DNA of 23,288 nucleotides from Gemmatimonadota bacterium (GCA_002714465.1 PAXL01000029.1:65379-88666), one strand, 5' to 3'. Shown: positions 1-7,576, counted from the first letter of the stretch. Notes: a model not told the origin generated them from the letters alone. Made by a program: numbers and translations.

Positions 1-167
1 CGTGACTATGGTCATCAATGTTCGGTTGAACAACATATTGGGCGTCTCGGACCCTTATACAGAATCCGGTTGTGCCGAGTGGTCCGCCTATCTAGTGCAG
101 TGGACACGCTGGAATCATCTTCGCACGATCTCCTAAACGGTCAGGAACGCACTCTTGACGCTCGGTT

Positions 168-1343
168 TCAGATCTCTCTCATGCCCTGTCGTCTTAGTGC
201 GTAGTCGGCAAGTTGCTCCTGTACTTCGTCTGGCGGACAGTTCTTCTCAAGCGCACGCATCGCCATCTCCTGACATGTCTCTGGCGCATTCCCGTTGACC
301 GGCGGATCAAGATCCATGTTTGTGGGAAACGCGTATCCATCCGCAGACGCGGCGATACAAAAACGCGCCTGATCTATGGTCAGGTCACCCGTATTGATCT
401 GACGCAACAGGTGTGGATAGATGTGTAGGAGCATGGCATCTGTGTCGAGCGTCTCCATGGTTCGCCCGAAGGCGGAAGAGATCTGCAGCAGGTTTGCGAT
501 TCTATCTGACTCTGTACGGTTGGCGCCGGCGGCGTGGTATACAGCAGGACTAAAAAAAATCATGTCGCCCTTCTGCATTTCGACCTGTGACCGGTGTTCT
601 GCGAAGAAGGCTTGGAAGTCCGGGTGTCGGTAGGCCTGGTAGCCTGGAGCGAAGTGGTGGGAGTAGGGGAGCAGGCAGGTCGGTCCAGATTCGACTGGCA
701 TGTCGGAATGTGCGACAGCTCCCTGCAGCGTCAGGTATTGTGACATCACCTGGGCGTGCGCCGGGTAGCGCTCGATGGTCTCCGGAGACTGGAAGCCGAG
801 ATGATAGTCGCGGTGGACCGATTGCTCTGCGCTGCCCGGTCTGACGTTGTTCATCTGGGCCGTGACACGGTAGGCCGGTCCAAGCCAGGATTCGCAGGCA
901 AGCGCGAGTATCGGGTTGCCGTAGTATTCTATAAAAAGCTCAGGATCTCGCTCGCACACCTTCTGGATCGCGTTCCATATGCGTTCGTTGTCCCCGAAGT
1001 GATCGCCCTGTCCGCGGTCGGCCCGTCTCTCTTTTTGCACGATTTCGCTGAACAAGAATGTGCTCCGATCGATCGTGGTAATACTCTCGAAGGCATTCCG
1101 AATCATGAGAATGCCGGGGCCATCACGTAGCACGTGGCACCATTCGGATGCGATCCTCTTACGTGTGCTAGGATGCGACAGCTTACTGCGAATCCCATCT
1201 CCGTCATAAACAATGATTCGTTGCTCGTTGTTTGAGGAGTTGGCGTATACTCCGCTGTCCGGTTGCCGTGAGCATGTTTCGATGAATAGTCGCAGGTCGA
1301 GGTCCTCGCCCTGGAAGAAGGCAGGTGTCTGTGGGCTGATCAT
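168..1343 (-). CDS. Phytanoyl-CoA dioxygenase (PhyH) family Fe(II)/2-oxoglutarate oxygenase
   Basis: A non-heme iron oxygenase that would couple 2-oxoglutarate decarboxylation to hydroxylation of an unknown small molecule in the cytoplasm. The iron-binding facial triad is visible: the HRD motif gives H177 and D179, and the distal histidine H270 (VYHAAG) is followed by Arg residues at 276 and 281 that could hold 2-oxoglutarate. The reading frame stays open upstream to an ATG at 1574, but the first 77 residues look non-conserved and would cover most of the intergenic region, so I chose the ATG at 1343 (391 aa). No clear ribosome binding site supports either start. The gene diverges from the RuBisCO-like operon. 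PhyH proteins are highly diversified and the substrate cannot be read from sequence. The family is fairly sure, the start less so. Confidence 0.8.
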   Translation of the reverse strand: MISPQTPAFFQGEDLDLRLFIETCSRQPDSGVYANSSNNEQRIIVYDGDGIRSKLSHPSTRKRIASEWCHVLRDGPGILMIRNAFESITTIDRSTFLFSEIVQKERRADRGQGDHFGDNERIWNAIQKVCERDPELFIEYYGNPILALACESWLGPAYRVTAQMNNVRPGSAEQSVHRDYHLGFQSPETIERYPAHAQVMSQYLTLQGAVAHSDMPVESGPTCLLPYSHHFAPGYQAYRHPDFQAFFAEHRSQVEMQKGDMIFFSPAVYHAAGANRTESDRIANLLQISSAFGRTMETLDTDAMLLHIYPHLLRQINTGDLTIDQARFCIAASADGYAFPTNMDLDPPVNGNAPETCQEMAMRALEKNCPPDEVQEQLADYALRRQGMREI

Positions 1344-1448
1344 GTGCAGTCGACTTGTGGATAGTTTGCGATTGTCTATGGATGGTGTTAACTCGGGCGG
1401 ATCAAGATACGAAAAGTACTTGATAGCGACACGGAAAGGCACTAGGCG

Positions 1449-1465
1449 GTCCGAAGAGGTCGGAC
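1449..1465. promoter_or_regulatory. Inverted repeat, candidate operator
   Basis: GTCCGA, five bases, then TCGGAC: a perfect 6-bp inverted repeat of 17 bp. It lies in the divergent intergenic region, about 100 bp upstream of the putative RuBisCO-like promoter and about 105 bp upstream of the dioxygenase start. The size and position suit a dimeric repressor site. No regulator gene lies in the window, so this is a structural observation only. Confidence 0.3.
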
Positions 1466-1546
1466 GTAAGGTGATGAAAGAGGATCCTGACCGGTCAAGC
1501 AGGTGGCTTCCCGTATCGGCAGGTGCTGGTATGGGGTATGTACCGC

Positions 1547-1555
1547 TGCTATGAT
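1547..1555 (+). promoter_or_regulatory. Extended -10 promoter element for the RuBisCO-like operon
   Basis: TGCTATGAT matches the extended -10 form (TGnTATaaT with one change) and would give a 5' leader of roughly 40 nt before the ATG at 1604. The -35 position carries only a weak TGGTAT at 1527-1532, as is common for extended -10 promoters. Candidate only. Confidence 0.35.
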
Positions 1556-1603
1556 GAAGCAGAGCCACTGGCACGGGCCAGGTGGAAGGGAGTTAGAAGC
1601 GAG

Positions 1604-2857
1604 ATGGGGAACCGGATTGTGGCGACATACTGGATGGAGACGCCCTTCGACGTGGAGAGGGCTGCTGATGTTGTGAGTGGTGAGCAGTCCTCTGGCACCT
1701 TTGTCCAGGTGCCAGGCGAGACGGCCGATCTGAAGAAACGCTCAAGGGCACGAATCGAATCGATCGAGCGTCTCGAGGATGGGGATGCACCCAGCTTGCC
1801 GGGTGCTTTGCCTTCAAAAGACGGTGTGTATCGTCGAGCAGAGGTGAAGATATCGTTTCCGATCGAAAACATGGGGCCTAGTCTCCCGAATCTGATAGCC
1901 ACCGTAGCCGGGAATCTTTTCGAGCTTCGGGATGTGTCCGGCCTCAAGCTGATCGACCTCGAGCTTCCCGATGACTTAAAGGCCATCTATCCAGGACCGC
2001 AGTTCGGGATACAGGGCACACGCGACCTGGCAAGTGTTCACGATCGGCCGATCATCGGCACTATCGTAAAGCCTAGTGTGGGGCTGACCCCAGAAGCAAC
2101 GGCTGATCTCGTCGGCGACTTAGCTGGTGCGAATATCGACTTTGTGAAGGACGACGAATTGATGGCGAACGGACCGAATTCACCGATAGAGAAGCGTGTC
2201 GAGAAGGTGATGGCCGTGATCAACGCAGCAGCTGATGCTTCGGGCAAGCAGGTGATGTTCGCGTTCAACATCACCGATGAACTTGATGCAATGCTGATGC
2301 ATCACGATCTGGTTCGTGACGCAGGCGGTACGTGCGTCATGGTGAGTCTGAACAGTATTGGTCCCGTCGCGCTTGCCCATCTGCGAAGACACTGTGAGCT
2401 TCCAATTCACGGTCATAGGAATGGGTGGGGGATGTATACACGGTCGCCACATCTGGGGATCGGATTCAGAGCGTATCAAAAGATTTGGCGTGTTGCGGGT
2501 GTGGATCACATACACGTCAATGGACTGCAGAACAAGTTCTGGGAACCGGACGATTCGGTGGTGGCGTCGATCCAGGCGTGTTTCGAGCCGATACTAGGCG
2601 GATACCCCGTGATGCCCGTGATCTCATCAGGACAATGGGGCGGTCAGGCTCCGGAAACCTATACTCGTATTCAAAGCGTCGATGTGATGTATCTCGCGGG
2701 CGGCGGGATCATGGCACACCCGGGCGGTCCACCAGCGGGGAACATCGCGTTGAGGCAATGCTGGGAGGCTGCAGTGAAGGGCATCCCGCTCCAAGATTAC
2801 GCGAAGGACCATACGGAACTTGCACAATCGATCGAGAAGTTCGGCGGCCACGGATAG
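1604..2857 (+). CDS. RuBisCO-like protein, probable 3-oxo-isoapionate-4-phosphate-cleaving enzyme (OiaX/OiaT type)
   Basis: A 417-aa large-chain-only RuBisCO-superfamily protein. By reading against spinach RuBisCO, it keeps K156 (K175), the carbamate lysine K182 with D184 and E185 (motif FVKDDE; K201/D203/E204), H271-R272 (H294/R295), H304 (H327), K311 (K334), the serine in ISSGQ (S379), the phosphate loop LAGGG at 364-368, and E27 and N104 (E60/N123). S158 replaces K177 and F33 replaces W66. It is therefore a metal-dependent enolisation enzyme, not a photosynthetic carboxylase. In the known D-apionate pathway, RuBisCO-like OiaX decarboxylates 3-oxo-isoapionate-4-phosphate and OiaT cleaves it hydrolytically to 3-phosphoglycerate and glycolate. 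The nearby oiaK- and apnO-like genes point to that role; I cannot choose between X and T. The frame is open from 1523, but the family N-terminus (MGNRIVATYW) starts at 1604, with a purine-rich GGAAGGG upstream. Confidence 0.85.
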   Translation: MGNRIVATYWMETPFDVERAADVVSGEQSSGTFVQVPGETADLKKRSRARIESIERLEDGDAPSLPGALPSKDGVYRRAEVKISFPIENMGPSLPNLIATVAGNLFELRDVSGLKLIDLELPDDLKAIYPGPQFGIQGTRDLASVHDRPIIGTIVKPSVGLTPEATADLVGDLAGANIDFVKDDELMANGPNSPIEKRVEKVMAVINAAADASGKQVMFAFNITDELDAMLMHHDLVRDAGGTCVMVSLNSIGPVALAHLRRHCELPIHGHRNGWGMYTRSPHLGIGFRAYQKIWRVAGVDHIHVNGLQNKFWEPDDSVVASIQACFEPILGGYPVMPVISSGQWGGQAPETYTRIQSVDVMYLAGGGIMAHPGGPPAGNIALRQCWEAAVKGIPLQDYAKDHTELAQSIEKFGGHG

Positions 2858-2942
2858 GTGCGGGGCCACGGAAAACACTCTTACAGCGATCTGGGCGAGG
2901 GCCCATAAAGCGAAGAGATAACGAGAACAGACAAGAGGCTAT

Positions 2943-3884
2943 ATGGTTTTTCCGAGCATTGCGGAGGAGTGGCGCAGGTCGCGTTTGACACCTCCGGAGG
3001 GTCGGCTGAGAGTGATCCTCGATACAGACACATATAACGAAGTCGATGATCAGTTCGCTGTCGTTCACGCACTGCTCTCACCGGACCGGATCTCCCTCGA
3101 AGCGATCACGGCGGCACCCTTCCACAACAACCGATCGGATGGACCCGCTGACGGGATGGAAAAGAGCTACGAAGAAATCATCCGGTTGTTGGAACGGCTC
3201 GGGGTTTCCGAACGGGATCGTGTCTTCCGAGGATCGACCGCGTATCTGCTTTCTCGAGAAAAGCCTATCGAAAGTGATGCGGCTGAAGCAATCGTCGAGA
3301 TGTCGAAGTCTGGTGAAGGGCCCGTGTATGTCGTGGCGATTGGTGCGATCACAAATGTCGCGTCGGCCATTTTGATGGATCCGGGAGTGATCAAGCGGAT
3401 TGTGGTGGTTTGGCTGGGTGGACAGCCCCGACACTGGCCGAGTGCACTGGAGTTCAACCTCAAGCAGGACGTCCGTGCTGCTCAGCTCGTGCTGGATTCG
3501 GGCGTCCCGTTTGTACAGATCCCTTGTGCTACAGTCGCTTCACACCTGTTGACGACGATTCCCGAGATGGAAGCATACGTGAAGTCCCAGGGAGAGGTCG
3601 GGCAGTTTTTGTATGAGACATTTGCGGCGTATCGAAAGAACCAGTACGCGAGATCGAAAGAGATCTGGGACATCTCGGCAACCGGCTATGTCATCGATCC
3701 AACCTGGGTGCCCGTGACGATTGTTTCGAGTCCGATCCTGACAGATCAGGTTACGTGGTCTGTGGACGAGGGTCGTCACTCTGTGGCCATCGCGCATTCT
3801 TTGAGACGCGATGCGATCTTCGGTGATCTCTTCCGGAAGATGAAGCGGTTCGCGGCGGGAGACCTCGCCCCGTCTTGGGCGTGA
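2943..3884 (+). CDS. Nucleoside-hydrolase-fold protein (IunH-like)
   Basis: A 313-aa protein of the inosine/uridine-preferring nucleoside hydrolase family, which uses a Ca2+ bound by an Asp cluster to hydrolyse N-ribofuranosides. The N-terminal cluster is present in variant form: DTDTYNEVDDQ at 27-37, with two extra residues between the DxD and DD pairs compared with the classic DxDPGxDD. Also visible are IGAITNVA (133-140), EFN (170-172) with D176, and WD at 242-243 where classic enzymes have HD. So the catalytic scaffold is kept but the leaving-group histidine position is Trp. The ATG at 2943 follows AAGAGG at a short spacing. It lies 85 nt after the RuBisCO-like gene and one base before the transporter, which suggests co-transcription. 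The substrate may be a furanoside other than a nucleoside (inference from context). Confidence 0.8.
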   Translation: MVFPSIAEEWRRSRLTPPEGRLRVILDTDTYNEVDDQFAVVHALLSPDRISLEAITAAPFHNNRSDGPADGMEKSYEEIIRLLERLGVSERDRVFRGSTAYLLSREKPIESDAAEAIVEMSKSGEGPVYVVAIGAITNVASAILMDPGVIKRIVVVWLGGQPRHWPSALEFNLKQDVRAAQLVLDSGVPFVQIPCATVASHLLTTIPEMEAYVKSQGEVGQFLYETFAAYRKNQYARSKEIWDISATGYVIDPTWVPVTIVSSPILTDQVTWSVDEGRHSVAIAHSLRRDAIFGDLFRKMKRFAAGDLAPSWA

Positions 3885-3885
3885 T

Positions 3886-5076
3886 GTGAGCGAATCCGAG
3901 GCGAACGAGTCAGTGAACGGGCGACTGCTTGTATTTGCGTTCGCGTCGCAGATTTTCGCGTGGACAGGAGCTGCACTTTTCCTCCCGATCATTCCGATCT
4001 ACCTGAGGTTTCTGAACGCGACGGACGTCGAGATCGGTCACTATTCGGCGATTATCCTCGTGTCATTGTCCTTTGGACCTGTGGCGTTGGGTTGGGTCAG
4101 CGACCGATGGCATCTGCGGGATCGGCTCGTCGTAGGATGTCTTGCCATACAGGTTCCGGTGTGTTGGTTGATGGGGACCACGGACCAGCTCTGGGTAGCC
4201 TGCTTTCTGAATACCCTTCTCTGGACTTTTGGTGCGAGCGCGATCAGTCTGACACGCGCGATCGTCGCACTGAACTTCGCGACGGATCAGCGGGATCGGG
4301 CCTTCGCGCGATTGGCGATCGCATCACCGGCGTCCTTCGTGATCGGGGGCCTCGCGGGGGGGCGAATCGTAGAAGCGTGGGGGTATCCAGGGCTGTTCAA
4401 GACGATGACGGTGTTCTGGATGCTGGCCATGCTTGCGGCGCTCGGGATTTGTGACCGTCACCGGGTGCAAGCGCAGGACGACACAGACATCGACACCCAA
4501 TCGATGGGCAAGCCTCTCCTGCTGTTCTGTGCCGCGATGATGTTTCAGTCGTTCTCGTTCCAGTGGTCCGAGATTGCATTCCCCCTTCGTCTCAGTGATA
4601 TCGGGCTGTCCCTGACGTTTATCACTTCGATGCACTCCGTTTCGAGCCTGGCGAGCATCCCGATCGTCTTGATTGCAGGTCGATACGCAGGCCGGGTGGG
4701 GAACGTGAACCTGCTGTTCGGTGGTCTTGTGGTGTTTGCACTGTGCAGACTCGGCCTGAGCTTAGTCGAGGCTAGGACTCACGTGATCGGACTCCAGGTT
4801 GTGGCCGGTCTCCCCGCTGCTTTTTCCCATAGCATCGCTTCCGCCGTCATCGCAGGTTTAGGACCTGCACGTTCGGTGGGGAGCAGAATGTCGCTCCTGA
4901 TGATGTGCGGGGGGGTGGGGGGGGCACTCGGTGGAGTAGTCGGAGGCTATCTGCTCGAGGCATATGGTCCAGCCGGTCTGATTGCGTTCAGCGGAATTGG
5001 ATTCATGTTCACAGGTATGTATTTGAAACTATTCGTCGTCGACCCAACAAGGGATTCATCAACACGTGCTGTCTAA
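3886..5076 (+). CDS. Major facilitator superfamily (MFS) transporter
   Basis: A 396-aa integral membrane protein with the size and hydrophobic pattern of a 12-helix MFS permease: two six-helix halves joined by a hydrophilic loop near residues 188-208 (rich in D, Q and H). The loop between helices 2 and 3 carries GWVSDRWHLRDR, the family motif-A region. The GTG start lies one base after the preceding stop, and an upstream ATG at 3884 is blocked by an immediate stop. The position inside the putative apionate operon suggests uptake of apionate or a related sugar acid, but substrate cannot be read from sequence. Near its 3' end the gene has adjacent runs of seven and eight G (4909-4915, 4917-4924). 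Confidence 0.82.
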   Translation: MSESEANESVNGRLLVFAFASQIFAWTGAALFLPIIPIYLRFLNATDVEIGHYSAIILVSLSFGPVALGWVSDRWHLRDRLVVGCLAIQVPVCWLMGTTDQLWVACFLNTLLWTFGASAISLTRAIVALNFATDQRDRAFARLAIASPASFVIGGLAGGRIVEAWGYPGLFKTMTVFWMLAMLAALGICDRHRVQAQDDTDIDTQSMGKPLLLFCAAMMFQSFSFQWSEIAFPLRLSDIGLSLTFITSMHSVSSLASIPIVLIAGRYAGRVGNVNLLFGGLVVFALCRLGLSLVEARTHVIGLQVVAGLPAAFSHSIASAVIAGLGPARSVGSRMSLLMMCGGVGGALGGVVGGYLLEAYGPAGLIAFSGIGFMFTGMYLKLFVVDPTRDSSTRAV

Positions 5077-5200
5077 CACAGAGCGGAATTTCTTCAAAGA
5101 GAACGGATATCTCGTCATCGAGAGCGCATACTTAAGGAAGCCGCTGATAGATGTGGTCGCTTCGTCTCCTGCTGGATACGGAGGTCGATTGTTTGGATAG
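5066..5200 (+). pseudogene. N-terminal relic of a phytanoyl-CoA dioxygenase gene
   Basis: A short frame starting at a GTG that overlaps the transporter stop by 11 nt reads NTERNFFKENGYLVIES from 5075, the typical opening of a PhyH-family protein (FFxENGYLVIE). It continues to about 5155 and then loses resemblance, ending at a TAG at 5198-5200 after only 44 codons. The start context (AAGGGA at 5049-5054 and overlap with the upstream gene) looks like a genuine coupled operon gene. The simplest reading is an internal deletion that removed most of a second dioxygenase gene. It is too short to be sure, and a chance match is possible. Confidence 0.5.
5180..5184 (+). promoter_or_regulatory. Ribosome binding site deciding a TTG start for the kinase
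   Basis: GGAGG followed by an 8-nt spacer and TTG at 5193. This gives an N-terminus nine residues before the conserved YGDDFTGSTD motif, as usual for the family. The ATG at 5151 has no comparable site. Confidence 0.6.
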
Positions 5201-6548
5201 CGGGCTCCTGATCAGTTACTACGGTGATGATTTCACAGGATCCACCGACGTAATGGAGTCCTTGACGTTCGCGGGGCTTCGGACTGTCCTTTTCCTCGAT
5301 CCGCCTACACGGGGGCAGGTCGCGGAACTGGGTGAAGTCCGAGGTGTCGGTGTCGCCGGCCGCACACGAGCCATGCCGCCTAACGAGGCTGAGCAGGAAC
5401 TGCGCCCCGTCTGGGAAGCCTTCCGTCTTCTGAATACACCGATCGTGCACTATAAGACTTGCTCCACCTTCGATTCCTCACCGGAGATCGGCAGCATTGG
5501 GCGGGCGGTAGATGTCGGGGTAGACGTGTTCGAACCTTCGTATGTGCCCCTCATCGTTGGTGCTCCGATTCTAAGACGTTACTGTGCGTTCGGTAACGTG
5601 TTCGCATCCAGTGGCCTAGACAGCGAGATGTTCCGCCTGGACCGACATCCGACCATGTCGTGTCATCCAACGACGCCGATGAATGAGGCGGATATCCGCG
5701 TACATCTTAGTCGGCAAACGGACAGGCAGATCGGGCTCGTGGATGTCTGCGAACTCGATCAGGCAGAAGCGAAGGTCGATACCCTGATCGAGCAGGGATG
5801 CGAGGTTGTGTTGTTCGATACTGTTTCGGACACGGATCTGGTCAAGGTGGGCCAGGCGATATGGGAAAAGCGGAAGTTCGGACCGTTCGTTGTGGGTTCT
5901 TCAGGCTTGGAGTACGCGCTAGTCGCATACTGGGAGCAAACGGGAGAGGTCTCGCCTACCCCTATGCTGACGGCAGATCCGGTCGAGCAGATCGTTGTTG
6001 TTTCCGGTAGCTGTTCGCCCGTGACAGCCGACCAAATCGATGCGGCTGAAGTGGAGGGATTCGTTTTGTGTCCTCTGGACACAGCGGGGTTTGTGGATGA
6101 TCGACGGGACCGTGTTGTTGAGCGGGCCATACTAGATGTATGCGCTCTCGTTAGTAAGGGCAAGTCGGTGATTGCGCATACTGGACGCGGTCCAGACGAC
6201 CCGAGAATCGCAGAGACGATGGTAGCCCTCGAGCAGCAGGGACTCACAGGCGAGACGGCACGAATGACGACTGCGGAGCGGATCGGGCGAGGGCTTGGGC
6301 ATTTGCTCAGAGGGGTCTTGGAAGAGACCGGTCTTCGGAGGGCGGCGACGACGGGTGGCGATACCTCCTACTATGTGGCAAAGGAGATGGGCGTGACTGC
6401 TCTCGAAGCTGTTGCCCCCATGGCCCCCGGCTCACCACTGTGCAGGGTATTTGCCCCAGGCTCAGATTTGGATGGGTGTGAGGTAACCTTCAAAGGTGGA
6501 CAGGTAGGGAAGTTGGATTTTTTCAAGACTGTTTTGTTCGGAAGGTAG
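5193..6548 (+). CDS. oiaK: DUF1537 four-carbon acid sugar kinase family, probable 3-oxo-isoapionate kinase (OiaK)
   Basis: A two-domain sugar-acid kinase (451 aa from the TTG at 5193). The N-terminal domain opens with YYGDDFTGSTD (9-19), the substrate-binding signature, followed by YKTCSTFDS (87-95). The C-terminal nucleotide-binding domain shows SGSCSPVTADQI (271-282), TTGGDTS (386-392) and TFKGGQVG (432-439). The overall pattern, including HPTMSCHPTTPMNEAD, matches what I know of OiaK, which phosphorylates 3-oxo-isoapionate to its 4-phosphate, the substrate of the RuBisCO-like enzymes OiaX and OiaT. Both an OiaX/T-type gene and an ApnO-like gene are in the same run. Other DUF1537 kinases act on erythronate, threonate or 3-oxo-tetronates, so substrate specificity is the weaker part of the call. 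The gene body overlaps the last 8 nt of the dioxygenase relic. Confidence 0.8.
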   Translation: MDSGLLISYYGDDFTGSTDVMESLTFAGLRTVLFLDPPTRGQVAELGEVRGVGVAGRTRAMPPNEAEQELRPVWEAFRLLNTPIVHYKTCSTFDSSPEIGSIGRAVDVGVDVFEPSYVPLIVGAPILRRYCAFGNVFASSGLDSEMFRLDRHPTMSCHPTTPMNEADIRVHLSRQTDRQIGLVDVCELDQAEAKVDTLIEQGCEVVLFDTVSDTDLVKVGQAIWEKRKFGPFVVGSSGLEYALVAYWEQTGEVSPTPMLTADPVEQIVVVSGSCSPVTADQIDAAEVEGFVLCPLDTAGFVDDRRDRVVERAILDVCALVSKGKSVIAHTGRGPDDPRIAETMVALEQQGLTGETARMTTAERIGRGLGHLLRGVLEETGLRRAATTGGDTSYYVAKEMGVTALEAVAPMAPGSPLCRVFAPGSDLDGCEVTFKGGQVGKLDFFKTVLFGR

Positions 6549-6739
6549 AGTTTGGTCACGATTTTGTGGGACCTGACTCCTGTGGGAATGTGTCTGAGAT
6601 TGATTCCCGATCGGGTGAGCGGTCCTTCACTTATGGTTAGCATTGGCTCGGCACTTTAGGGTTGGAAAGACATCTTGCATACAGGAACGGCAGGCCGTGA
6701 TCCGATGTTGATGGACTCGGTTTTAAAGGGAGAGACCAG
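6549..6739. other. Intergenic region with perfect palindrome CCCGATCGGG
   Basis: 191 bp between the kinase and oxidoisomerase genes. A perfect 10-bp palindrome sits at 6606-6615, with no T-run after it, so it is not a convincing terminator and could be an operator. I see no clear -35/-10 pair and no ORF. The apnO ribosome binding site (AAAGGGAGAG, 6725-6734) is strong and well spaced. Confidence 0.35.
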
Positions 6740-7573
6740 ATGATCAAGATTGCGCTGATCGGGGCCGCTGGCAGCATGGGCACCCGTGCCTTGAATTCAC
6801 TGAAGGACGATCCCGACTACAAGCTCTTGCCTGTGGAAAGCGAAAAAGGAGAGGCGGTTCTCCGTGAGCGTGGAATCGAACCCGTGTCGCAGTCGGATGC
6901 GGTCGGGCAGGCCGACGTGGTGCTGATGACGGTCCCGGATATTCTTGTTGGGACGATCGCTGAACAACTCGTGCCCAATATGGCGTCGAGTGCAATACTG
7001 ATCTGTTTGGATCCCGCAGCACCCTACGCGGGAGAACTGCCGGAGAGAGAAGACGTTACTTACTTTGTGACTCACCCGGCACATCCACCGGTCTTCAATG
7101 ACGAGACCGACAAAGATGCGCGTCGCGACTTCTTCGGGAGCGGCCAGGCAAAACAGGCCATCGTAAACGCGCTCATTCAGGGCCCGGAGGAACACTACGC
7201 TAAAGCAGAAGCGATTGCCGCAAAGATGTTCCGACCGATCCTTCGCTCGCACCGTGTGACGCTCGAACAGATGGCAATGCTGGAGCCCGCTATGTCCGAG
7301 ACCGTTGCGGCTACGTGTATCACGGTGATGCGTGAGGCGATGGACGAGGCGATTCGAAGAGGCGTACCCGCACAGGCTGCCAGAGATTTCATGATGGGAC
7401 ACATCAATGTTGAACTCGCGATTGTGTTTGAGGTGATTGACTGGGAGTTCTCGGATGGCGCCAAGAATGCGATCAAGGAGGCGAAGGCGAATCTGTTCCA
7501 GTCGGACTGGAAGAAAGTGTTCGAGCCCGATGAACTTCTCGTCAGCGTCAACAAGATCGTCGGAAAGGTTTAG
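6740..7573 (+). CDS. apnO: NAD-dependent D-apionate oxidoisomerase (ApnO-like)
   Basis: A 277-aa cytoplasmic dehydrogenase. The N-terminal Rossmann domain starts IALIGAAGSMG (4-14), with MTVPD at 63-67. The catalytic/C-terminal part contains THPAHPPVFNDET (111-123), GPEEHYA (148-154), EPAMSET (182-188) and GHINVELA (220-227), the pattern I associate with ApnO, a relative of 6-phosphogluconate dehydrogenase-type proteins. ApnO oxidises and isomerises D-apionate to 3-oxo-isoapionate, the substrate of the kinase encoded just upstream. Length fits the family. The ATG at 6740 has a strong AAAGGGAGAG site. The stop is only 3 bases before birA, so it is probably co-transcribed with the cofactor genes downstream. 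The alternative is another sugar-acid dehydrogenase of the same fold. Confidence 0.8.
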   Translation: MIKIALIGAAGSMGTRALNSLKDDPDYKLLPVESEKGEAVLRERGIEPVSQSDAVGQADVVLMTVPDILVGTIAEQLVPNMASSAILICLDPAAPYAGELPEREDVTYFVTHPAHPPVFNDETDKDARRDFFGSGQAKQAIVNALIQGPEEHYAKAEAIAAKMFRPILRSHRVTLEQMAMLEPAMSETVAATCITVMREAMDEAIRRGVPAQAARDFMMGHINVELAIVFEVIDWEFSDGAKNAIKEAKANLFQSDWKKVFEPDELLVSVNKIVGKV

Positions 7574-7576
7574 ACA

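Larger units (their letters stand above)
1344..1603. other. Divergent intergenic region between dioxygenase and RuBisCO-like gene
   Basis: About 260 bp separate the chosen starts of the two divergent genes. It holds an inverted repeat (1449-1465) and an extended -10-like element (1547-1555), listed separately. Open frames crossing it are N-terminal extensions of the flanking genes without recognisable homology. No RNA gene is seen. Confidence 0.5.

Noticed and set aside
2..136. Open frame from the left window edge to a TAA, possibly the C-terminus of an upstream gene
   Set aside because: Only 44 codons without any recognisable motif, and the window edge prevents a test. Not enough to call a gene.
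1352..1361. DnaA-box-like TGTGGATAG
   Set aside because: A single imperfect match without other boxes, AT-rich unwinding region or origin genes nearby.
1343..1574. N-terminal extension of the dioxygenase to the ATG at 1574
   Set aside because: The added 77 residues are low-complexity-like, have no family resemblance and would occupy the divergent promoter region.
1549..1986. Leftward ORFs overlapping the RuBisCO-like gene
   Set aside because: They are antisense to a gene with clear conserved motifs and show no family features of their own.
6606..6615. Palindrome CCCGATCGGG as a terminator of the kinase transcript
   Set aside because: No T-run follows and the stem has no loop when fully paired. 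Kept only as a possible protein-binding site within the intergenic entry.
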